In this document: positions 58,975-64,000 of the stretch, one piece after another
Position numbering within the stretch: the first letter of the stretch is position 1
Layout of the letters: every line of letters begins with the position of its first letter
Origin: JAWLGZ01 sp041690635
Lineage (GTDB): Bacteria > Pseudomonadota > Gammaproteobacteria > Thiohalomonadales > Thiohalomonadaceae
Direction of reading: 5' to 3'
NCBI GenBank assembly: GCA_041690635.1
Contig: JAWLGZ010000005.1
Span: forward strand, 62,001-126,000
Length of the DNA stretch: 64,000 nucleotides
Made by a program: the position numbers and the translations under genes
The notes under the pieces: model-generated
Told to the model about the DNA's origin: nothing
The model's database searches: none
What the model saw: the letters and a program-made list of their open reading frames with translations, nothing else

Positions 58975-59424
58975 TCAGGAGGCGGTCTCTCGCCCTTTGC
59001 GCTTCTTGATATCGCCGTCCAGGAACTGGTCGAGGACGGCAAGCAGGTCAATGGCGCTCAGCATGCCGGCGACCTTCTCCTCCTTGTTGAGTACAGGCAG
59101 CGCGCCGAAACGGTGTTCATGCATGATGCGGGCGGCCTTCTGCAGCCGGTCGTAGGTGTAGACGGTGATCACGTTGGTGGTCATGATGTCCCGGAGTTCC
59201 ATGTGGTCGTCCAGGTTATAGACATGGGCGATATCCGGCGCCTCGTCCACCCAGTCGGGGCGGCGCAGGTCGCGATCGGAGACGACTCCCAACAGGTGCA
59301 GCTGATCATCCACCACCGGCAGGTGGCGGACCCGGTTGCGCCGCATCTTGAAAAAGGCCGAGCGCAGCCCCTCGTCGGGCGAGCCGGTGATCAGTTTCTG
59401 GGTCATCACCTTGGTGACCTTCAT
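58975..59424 (-). CDS. Two-CBS-domain protein
   Basis: 149 aa from ATG 59424 (a GTG two codons earlier is also possible). Two CBS motifs: residues about 5-60 (VTKVMTQKLITGSPDEGLRS, NRVRHLPVVDDQLHLLGVVS, DRDLRRPDW) and about 75-135 (LRDIMTTNVITVYTYDRLQK, EHRFGALPVLNKEEKVAGML, SAIDLLAVL). Stand-alone CBS pairs bind adenine nucleotides such as AMP or ATP and regulate partner enzymes. No partner is adjacent; the C-terminus is short and basic (DIKKRKGRETAS). Confidence 0.9.
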   Translation of the reverse strand: MKVTKVMTQKLITGSPDEGLRSAFFKMRRNRVRHLPVVDDQLHLLGVVSDRDLRRPDWVDEAPDIAHVYNLDDHMELRDIMTTNVITVYTYDRLQKAARIMHEHRFGALPVLNKEEKVAGMLSAIDLLAVLDQFLDGDIKKRKGRETAS

Positions 59425-59486
59425 GCGCACAATCCCCTGTCGGTTGGTTGGATTACAACTTACCAGCCGGGGGTGCGGGGGGGAAG

Positions 59487-60179
59487 TCAGGCGGCCGACA
59501 TGAAGTGGCTGCGCATATGGTTCAACCCCTTGCGGTAGTGGTCGAACATCATCGCCAGCCGCAGGAAGACATCCTGCAGGTCGAAGTCGCGCGCCATGTG
59601 GTGGCGGGCGGCGCGGTCGAAGTGGGCGCGGCCGGTCTCCGCGTAATATTCAGGGCTGACCGGACGGCGCCCGAAGCGGTGGCGGTGCTCCAGCCAGCCG
59701 AACTGGAGTCCGGTCAGCCACAGGGCGTAGTTGCCGATGTGGGCGCAGGTGACGAACTCGCGGCGCGGGTCCGCCTCCAGCATCTCCTGCATCAGCTCCA
59801 CCACATAGGTGTGCGGTTCGGCATCGCCCGGCTCCACCCGGTAGAGCCGATCGGTGTGGATGAACAGGGCGAGCAGGTTGGCGAGGTAGTTGATCACGCG
59901 CCGCTCCAGCGGGGAGCGGGGGCGGCCGAGGCTGCGGCGCAGCAGGATACTGAAGAGCAGGAAGGGGGAGACGTCGAGGAGAAGGCGCTCCCGATTGCGG
60001 ATCAGCTCGAAAACGTAGTCGCTGGTCAGCATCGACTCGAGCGTGGTCGGCAGCTCGCCGATGACCTGCGCAATCTCCTCGTAGCTGGTGCCCGCACGCG
60101 GCATGTTCTCCACCAGAAAGCGCAGATCCCCCTCCGGAAGAGCACCGAGATCGGTGTGGGCGAAATCGGGTCTGTTCAT
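59487..60179 (-). CDS. Conserved helical hypothetical protein
   Basis: 230 aa, mostly helical, soluble, with a hydrophobic middle (YVFELIRNRERLLLDVSPFL, LFSILLRRSLGRPRSPLERR) that might be membrane-associated but is not a clear transmembrane helix. Conserved-looking His residues occur (CAHIGNYALWLTG, HRHRFGRRPVSPEYYAE, ARHHMARDFDLQDVFLRLAM). No family name is recognised; similar proteins are found in Chromatiales-like genomes, from memory. It stands alone, divergent from the gene at 60327. Confidence 0.65.
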   Translation of the reverse strand: MNRPDFAHTDLGALPEGDLRFLVENMPRAGTSYEEIAQVIGELPTTLESMLTSDYVFELIRNRERLLLDVSPFLLFSILLRRSLGRPRSPLERRVINYLANLLALFIHTDRLYRVEPGDAEPHTYVVELMQEMLEADPRREFVTCAHIGNYALWLTGLQFGWLEHRHRFGRRPVSPEYYAETGRAHFDRAARHHMARDFDLQDVFLRLAMMFDHYRKGLNHMRSHFMSAA

Positions 60180-60326
60180 GCCTCCCGCCTCTCACCTGAA
60201 TTTTCACGCCTGCTGAGCCTTGTTCTACGACGGGACTCAATAACCGTCAAGCCCCCGTTTTGAAGGGGAATTTCGAACCGGCAAAACTGTGATAGCTTTC
60301 ATGGATGTGAATGCCGAGGAGAACCC

Positions 60327-60668
60327 ATGAGCCTGCCGCAGATCCGGACCGCCATCCCCCAACGCCGCTATCAGTTCGGCGAGTTCCTGATCACCGTACT
60401 CGGTGAGATCGAGTCGAAGGATGATCGCGACTACCTCTACATGCTCGCCGTGGGGCGCGAGGGGGATGCACGCCCCAACCTGTTCGTCTCCTCCGAAAAG
60501 AACGGCGAGGAGGGACGTTTCGCCATGCGTGTCTCGATGCCGGACGGCTCCCAGGTGATCGACGAGTCCGATCAGTGGGACAGCCTGGAGATCTTCGTCC
60601 GCGACGCCCTGAATGTCGTGCAGACCATGCTCAACCTGGGCGACGAGCGCCCGTATCAACTGGACTGA
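60327..60668 (+). CDS. Small conserved hypothetical protein
   Basis: 113 aa with a good ribosome-binding site (GAGGAG) before ATG 60327. Mixed alpha/beta: YQFGEFLITVLGEIESKDDR, DYLYMLAVGREGDARPNLFV, SSEKNGEEGRFAMRVSMPDG, and a C-terminal helix DSLEIFVRDALNVVQTMLNL. No catalytic motif, signal or transmembrane segment. No family is recognised. Followed by an inverted-repeat element at 60688. Confidence 0.65.
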   Translation: MSLPQIRTAIPQRRYQFGEFLITVLGEIESKDDRDYLYMLAVGREGDARPNLFVSSEKNGEEGRFAMRVSMPDGSQVIDESDQWDSLEIFVRDALNVVQTMLNLGDERPYQLD

Positions 60669-60687
60669 CAGAACCAAAAAACAATCT

Positions 60688-60833
60688 ACCGCAGAGGACG
60701 CGCAGGGGCGCAGAGAGGGTATTACGGGCGTGGCGGGGTAAGCACTTTGTTGCGTTACGGCTGGCGAGTCGCGTCGAGACGGTTCAGGCAAATTCGCCCG
60801 GTTTTCCTCTGCGTTCTCCGCGACCTCTGCGGT
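60688..60833. repeat. ACCGCAGAGG-ended inverted-repeat element
   Basis: A 146-bp element with inverted ends: left ACCGCAGAGGACGCGCAGGG (60688) and right TCTCCGCGACCTCTGCGGT (to 60833). The terminal ten bases match the smaller element between cbbL and cbbS (20766-20820). No coding capacity; MITE-like or REP-like. Confidence 0.8.
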
Positions 60834-61021
60834 GATCCTGTTTTCAACGGGGAAAAAGAAAAAGCTCCGGCGGGCCGGGCGTTTTCGTGTTGGCCGAGCG
60901 GACGGGCCTAGAACGGGCGTGACAGATGCAGGGCGCAATCTCATTGCGCCGGACGGCGTTGGTGACAGGGTATGGCGTTTCAAATGGACGCCCATCGGCG
61001 CAGTAGGATTGCGCTCAATCA
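60834..61021. other. Intergenic region with small palindromes
   Basis: No gene is seen. It contains a perfect 8-bp stem GGCGCAAT-CTC-ATTGCGCC (60932-60950) and a partner-like GCGCAGTAGGATTGCGCTC (about 60997-61015), which look like further dispersed repeat pieces ('GCGCAAT' family). Confidence 0.5.
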
Positions 61022-61049
61022 GAAAAAAAGAAGGCGCCCGGAGGCGCCT
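61022..61049 (-). terminator. Rho-independent terminator of the SOR-like gene
   Basis: On the minus strand a 7-bp stem AGGCGCC/GGCGCCT with a 4-base loop (61032-61049) is followed by a run of seven T residues interrupted by one C (61023-61031). It begins 51 bases after the stop of the gene ending at 61100. A classic intrinsic terminator. Confidence 0.85.
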
Positions 61050-61099
61050 CAAGGGGGTGTCGAAGGGATTTCGACTAGAGGAAAACTATTGCAGGACCG

Positions 61100-61555
61100 T
61101 TAGGCCATCGCGTAACGCTCCTTCGCCTCACGGGCGGCCTTCGCCTCCTGCGGATCGTAGGCTGCGCCCGACCAGAGCATTTCGTAGGCAATCTCCTCGT
61201 TGCCGTTCTCGCACAGCTCCAGCACCTCCTTGAACAGGGGTTGGAAGGTGTTCGACTTGTGCGACTCCTCGTGCTCGGCGAAGCTTTTCCAGAAGGTGAT
61301 GATCAGCGCCTCCTTCTCCTTCAGCGGGTTGGCGACCGCCTGGCCGACGGTGCTCCCCTCGTTGGAGATCTGGCCGCTGTTCAGGGCGACGAAACCGCCG
61401 ATGAAGCCGGTATCGGAGTGATAGGTCTTCACGTTCTCGCACAGCATGGCAACCCGCTCCTGCAGGTCATCGATGGTGTACTCCGGCTTCAGGATCACCC
61501 GGTTGATGGTCACGACCCCGTCGTGGGGAAAGTTCCGGATCAGGGCTCCGGCCAT
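61100..61555 (-). CDS. Dimeric alpha/beta-barrel protein, possible half-length sulfur oxygenase reductase relative
   Basis: 151 aa from ATG 61555 (GGAGG 7 bases upstream); a frame extension to 61597 is unnecessary. The pattern of one ferredoxin-like barrel half is seen: VTINRVILKPEYTIDDLQER, Cys39 (AMLCENVKTYH), DTGFIGGFVALNSGQ, ALIITFWKSFAEHEESHKSN, and AYEMLWSGAAYDP. The FW-x5-HEExH segment (His95, His99) closely resembles the iron-binding HEExH region of sulfur oxygenase reductases, which also have an upstream Cys and a downstream W-x-x-x-(E/D)-P. SORs are about 310 aa with two such halves; this has one. It could alternatively be a generic ABM-type monooxygenase-fold protein. Single gene with its own terminator. 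Confidence 0.6.
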   Translation of the reverse strand: MAGALIRNFPHDGVVTINRVILKPEYTIDDLQERVAMLCENVKTYHSDTGFIGGFVALNSGQISNEGSTVGQAVANPLKEKEALIITFWKSFAEHEESHKSNTFQPLFKEVLELCENGNEEIAYEMLWSGAAYDPQEAKAAREAKERYAMA

Positions 61556-61708
61556 GTCGCACCTCCTCTTTAGGGTTGCGAGTACATTAGCGGTCATTAA
61601 CCTACTTAATTGCTAATGTATTATTCCTACGAATAAAGTCAAGTATTATTTCGGGCGGATGCCGTGGCTGCCGGTCGGGCGTATCATCGACCGCTCAGGA
61701 GGTACCGA
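61556..61708. promoter_or_regulatory. AT-rich divergent promoter region
   Basis: The stretch at about 61590-61650 is strikingly AT-rich for this genome (TAACCTACTTAATTGCTAAT, then ATTATTCC...AATAAAGTC...TATTATTT) and lies directly upstream of the SOR-like gene (minus) and the lipoprotein gene (plus). It probably holds strong or regulated promoters; on the minus strand a TATA-rich -10 region is plausible. Exact boxes are not assigned. Confidence 0.5.
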
Positions 61709-62122
61709 ATGAAGCACCTTATCTATGTGACCTGCGGCCTGCTTGTTCTCTTATTGGCCGGTTGCAGCAGTCGGCCGGCGGATGACGAGATCCGCGCCGA
61801 GATAAAGGCGCTGCTGGCCGACCACGGGGCGGGCCGGGTGTTCGAGGTGGAGAACCTGCGCCGGGTCAACGGTGTCGCGCGCGGTGAGAACGCCTACGAC
61901 ATCGACGTCCGCTACGAGCTGCATTTCCGGATGGATCTGGCGGATGTGCCCGGCGAACTGCAGAAGGAGAGCGGCAGCATCTTCGCCGCCGGCATGGGGG
62001 CAGTGAGCCTCGGCATGGCCTATGGCGACTTCAAGGCGGGCGAGGTGGTGCAGAAGGAGGAGCGTTACCGCTTCGTGCGCACCGAGCAGGGCTGGCGCAT
62101 CGACCGTCCGCCGAAGGGGTGA
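61709..62122 (+). CDS. Small lipoprotein of unknown function
   Basis: 137 aa from ATG 61709 with AGGAGG upstream. Signal with lipobox: LIYVTCGLLVLLLAGCSSRP, Cys at about residue 20. The mature domain (EIRAEIKALLADHGAGRVFE, AYDIDVRYELHFRMDLADV, EERYRFVRTEQGWRIDRPPK) resembles small alpha/beta lipoproteins with an NTF2-like or cystatin-like outline; no family is named with confidence. Likely outer-membrane anchored (Ser after Cys). Confidence 0.7.
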   Translation: MKHLIYVTCGLLVLLLAGCSSRPADDEIRAEIKALLADHGAGRVFEVENLRRVNGVARGENAYDIDVRYELHFRMDLADVPGELQKESGSIFAAGMGAVSLGMAYGDFKAGEVVQKEERYRFVRTEQGWRIDRPPKG

Positions 62123-62171
62123 ACAGCCGTGTGGGGTGGATTAGGCGGGCGCTAATCCTCCCTGCATCTAT

Positions 62172-62233
62172 CGCGGCTTCCGCCGCTCCTGCAGCGGTTT
62201 ATCGGGCGTCATGCAGGAGCAGCGGAAGCCGCG
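62172..62233. repeat. 22-bp inverted repeat after the lipoprotein gene
   Basis: Arms 62172-62193 and 62212-62233 (CGCGGCTTCCGC... / ...GCGGAAGCCGCG) pair over 22 bp with one mismatch and an 18-base loop. It lies between convergent genes and may terminate both; the sequence is also typical of dispersed palindromes in this genome class. Confidence 0.75.
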
Positions 62234-62246
62234 AGGGCCTATCCGT

Positions 62247-63587
62247 TCAGCGGATGAGGACGAAAAGCGCTCCACCATCGCGCTGAATGTTCAGCAGCAG
62301 CGCATCATTACCCTTGACCGCCTGACCGAGACTCTCCAGGTCGGTCACCGGCCGGCGGTTGGCCTGGGCGATCACATCCCCCTTGCGCAGGCCCGAACGC
62401 CAGGCGGGCGTGTCGCGCGCCACCTCCACCACCTGCACCCCGTCACCCGTATTGCCGAGCACGGCGCCGGCCAGGTGGCGGCTCACCTTCGCCCCGTCCG
62501 CCTTGGTGACCTCCGGTTCGGTGACCACTGCACGCAGGGTCATCGGCCGGCCCTCGCGCAGCAGCTTGATCTCCACCTTCTGACCCACCCGCACCAGACC
62601 GACGGCATTGCGCAGATCGGCGCCGTTGCGGATTTCGCGCCCGTTCACCTCGACCACGATGTCGCCGGCCCGCAATCCCGCCTTGTGCGCCGGGGAGCCG
62701 GACGCCACCTGCGTGACCACCGCCCCCTGCGCCCGCTGCATGCCGAAGGCGGCGGCCAGTTCCGGCGTCAGGTCCTGGGCCCCGGCGCCGAGCTGGCCGC
62801 GGCGCACCTCGCCGTGCTCGATGAGCTGGGCCATCACCTCGCGGGTCATGTTGATGGGAATGGCAAAGCCGATGCCGATATTGCCGCCACTCTTGGAGAG
62901 GATTGCCGTGTTGATGCCGATCAGCTCGCCGCGCAGATTGACCAGTGCACCGCCGGAGTTGCCGGGGTTGATGGAGGCGTCGGTCTGGATGAAATCCTCA
63001 TACCCCTCGATGCCGAGACCGGAGCGCCCCAGTGCGCTGACGATGCCCGAGGTGACGGTCTGCCCCAGTCCGAACGGGTTGCCGATCGCCACCACAAAAT
63101 CCCCCACCCGCAGCCCGTCGGAGTCGGCCAGCGGCAGGGCGGTCAGGTCTTCGGAGGGGACCTTGAGCACCGCGATGTCGGTCTCCGGGTCACTGCCCAC
63201 CACCTCGGCGATCAGGGTACGGCCATCCTGCAGATTGACCGAAATCTGGTCCGCCCGCTCCACCACGTGATGATTGGTGATGATGTAGCCGGCCTTGGCG
63301 TCGACGATCACCCCGGAGCCGAGGCTCTGGGCGATGCGCTCACGCGGTTGCGAGGGGACATCGAAGAAGTGGCGGAAGAAGGGATCGGAAAAGAGCGGAT
63401 TCTGCCGCACCGCCACCCGGGTGCGGGTGAAGATGTTCACCACCGCCGGCGTGGAGCGCTCCAGCATCGGCGCCAGGGTGGGCAGCTCCTTGCCCTGGCT
63501 GTCGAAGAAGGGCAACCCGGCGACCGCCGGCTGACTGAGGGGTGCGGCCAGCAGGGCCGCGGCGAGGAGTACTGGGAGGCTTTTCAT
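62247..63587 (-). CDS. degQ: HtrA/DegQ-family periplasmic serine protease
   Basis: 446 aa from ATG 63587, which opens a Sec signal (SLPVLLAAALLAAPLSQPAVAG). Catalytic triad: His in YIITNHHVVERAD, Asp in DPETDIAVLKV, Ser in DASINPGNSGGALVNL. Two PDZ domains follow (RRGQLGAGAQDLTPELAAAF, AGLRAGDIVVEVNGREIRNG; and a second with SGLRKGDVIAQANRRPVTDL). It degrades or refolds misfolded envelope proteins. Length is close to DegQ (455 aa) and the Q-linker is short, closer to DegQ than to DegP. It is separated by a terminator-like hairpin from the OmpA-like gene upstream. Confidence 0.92.
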   Translation of the reverse strand: MKSLPVLLAAALLAAPLSQPAVAGLPFFDSQGKELPTLAPMLERSTPAVVNIFTRTRVAVRQNPLFSDPFFRHFFDVPSQPRERIAQSLGSGVIVDAKAGYIITNHHVVERADQISVNLQDGRTLIAEVVGSDPETDIAVLKVPSEDLTALPLADSDGLRVGDFVVAIGNPFGLGQTVTSGIVSALGRSGLGIEGYEDFIQTDASINPGNSGGALVNLRGELIGINTAILSKSGGNIGIGFAIPINMTREVMAQLIEHGEVRRGQLGAGAQDLTPELAAAFGMQRAQGAVVTQVASGSPAHKAGLRAGDIVVEVNGREIRNGADLRNAVGLVRVGQKVEIKLLREGRPMTLRAVVTEPEVTKADGAKVSRHLAGAVLGNTGDGVQVVEVARDTPAWRSGLRKGDVIAQANRRPVTDLESLGQAVKGNDALLLNIQRDGGALFVLIR

Positions 63588-63619
63588 CGTTTCTTTGTAT
63601 CTGTCTGTCGCTGAAGAAA

Positions 63620-63643
63620 GGGGGCGCGGTCGCCCGCGCCCCC
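63620..63643 (-). terminator. Terminator-like hairpin after the OmpA-like gene
   Basis: A perfect 10-bp stem (GGGGGCGCGG / CCGCGCCCCC, 4-base loop) lies 11 bases after the stop of the OmpA-like gene on the minus strand and is followed there by TTTCTTC. It probably ends that transcript upstream of the protease gene. Confidence 0.7.
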
Positions 63644-63654
63644 GGTTGGTCGTC

Positions 63655-64000
63655 TCAACGGGCCGCCTGGGTCGGTTGGACAAAGATCTCCACCCGCCGG
63701 TTCATCTCCCGGCCCGCCGCGGTGTCGTTGGTGGCGCGCGGTTCGCTCTCGCCCCGGCCGACGGTTTCGATGCGGTAGAGCGAGATTCCCTGAGTGCCGA
63801 GATAGGCGGCGACCGCCTCGGCGCGGCGCTCGGAGAGCTTCTGGTTATACGCATCGCTGCCGACCGAATCGGTGTGGCCCACCACCGTGATGCGGCTGTC
63901 CGGATAGCGCGCCATCACGTCCGCCACCTTGTCCAGGCTCGGCTTGAAGCCGGGGCGGATCTCGGCGCTGTCGAAGGGAAAGCTGACCTCGTTCTTCAGG
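63655..64000 (-). CDS. OmpA-like peptidoglycan-binding protein (partial)
   Basis: The 3' 115 codons of a gene whose start lies beyond the window edge. The sequence LKNEVSFPFDSAEIRPGFKP, then VVGHTDSVGSDAYNQKLSER followed by RAEAVAAYLG, is an OmpA C-terminal domain with the conserved Asp and Arg that bind diaminopimelate of peptidoglycan. It could be OmpA, Pal or a similar outer-membrane protein; the missing N-terminus prevents a choice. The last residues (VEIFVQPTQAAR) are the normal end of the domain. Confidence 0.9.
   Translation of the reverse strand, partial: LKNEVSFPFDSAEIRPGFKPSLDKVADVMARYPDSRITVVGHTDSVGSDAYNQKLSERRAEAVAAYLGTQGISLYRIETVGRGESEPRATNDTAAGREMNRRVEIFVQPTQAAR

Noticed and set aside
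1..64000. tRNA, rRNA genes or complete insertion sequences
   Set aside because: No cloverleaf with a conserved T-loop, no rRNA signature and no transposase frame was recognised by eye; a covariance-model scan would be needed to exclude small RNAs fully.

Overview
The window is GC-rich (roughly two-thirds G+C by eye) and carries the gene set of an aerobic, carbon-fixing gammaproteobacterium, most likely a sulfur-oxidising chemolithoautotroph of the Chromatiales/Ectothiorhodospiraceae type. The grounds are a non-carboxysomal form IA RuBisCO operon (cbbL-cbbS-cbbQ-cbbO, the 'IAq' arrangement) with a divergent cbbR, a DabA/DabB-type inorganic-carbon uptake operon, cydDC, recCBD, HtrA and SlyD. 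No rRNA gene, tRNA gene, CRISPR array or complete insertion sequence was seen. The taxonomic placement is inference.

Layout. 1-6.7 kb (minus): inorganic-carbon transport operon with DabA and three NuoL/NuoM-like membrane subunits, the last cut by the window edge. Its 0.6-kb leader holds two strong hairpins and a G-quadruplex-like run. 7.1-12.75 kb: accessory island, partly of lower GC, with attC-like inverted repeats, a transglutaminase-like protein, a MerR regulator, an AbrB/PIN toxin-antitoxin pair, DUF6498 and DUF3137 membrane proteins, a PIN/NYN-like protein and a DUF4258/XRE pair with a readable leaderless promoter and operator. 13.1-16.6 kb: cydDC without cydAB. 16.7-23.4 kb: cbbLSQO (minus) and cbbR (plus), with palindromes in every junction of the operon.

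23.5-29.0 kb (minus): a tight four-gene unit of lipoprotein, PAN-domain secreted protein, Na+/solute symporter fused to a degenerate histidine-kinase-like ATPase domain, and MscS channel. Divergent from it, 29.1-37.1 kb (plus) is a self-contained respiratory chain: small secreted protein, gluconate-dehydrogenase subunit-3-like Tat protein, GMC flavoprotein with a four-Cys motif, diheme and monoheme cytochromes c, CoxB with a fused cytochrome c domain, a CoxA-CoxC fusion and a small membrane protein. Then come a two-domain KaiC-like ATPase, an FKBP-rhodanese fusion, an EAL phosphodiesterase with a C-terminal zinc-binding CZB domain, a small HMA-like protein, arfB, a GGDEF remnant, a methyltransferase and small unknowns.

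45.4-54.2 kb: recC-recB-recD, with a miniature inverted-repeat element between recB and recD, followed by a five-copy ~150-bp tandem array (54.27-54.98 kb). 55-64 kb: housekeeping and stress genes (CigR-like, dgt, DUF2288, cold-shock protein, PRC-barrel/EF-hand protein, SlyD, CBS-pair protein, HtrA protease, OmpA-like protein cut by the edge), unknowns, and a 151-aa protein that may be a half-length relative of sulfur oxygenase reductase. Dispersed hairpin repeats of at least four families sit in many gaps, including inside cbb and rec operons.

Reading the genes together: CO2/bicarbonate is taken up by the Dab complex, fixed by RuBisCO maintained by CbbQO, and paid for by aerobic electron transport. 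The GMC-cytochrome-caa3 operon looks like a second, dedicated electron-input route. The most unusual parts are the symporter-kinase/MscS/PAN operon with its divergent GMC-oxidase operon, the repeat-filled junctions of cbb, the 54.3-kb tandem array and the SOR-like half protein.
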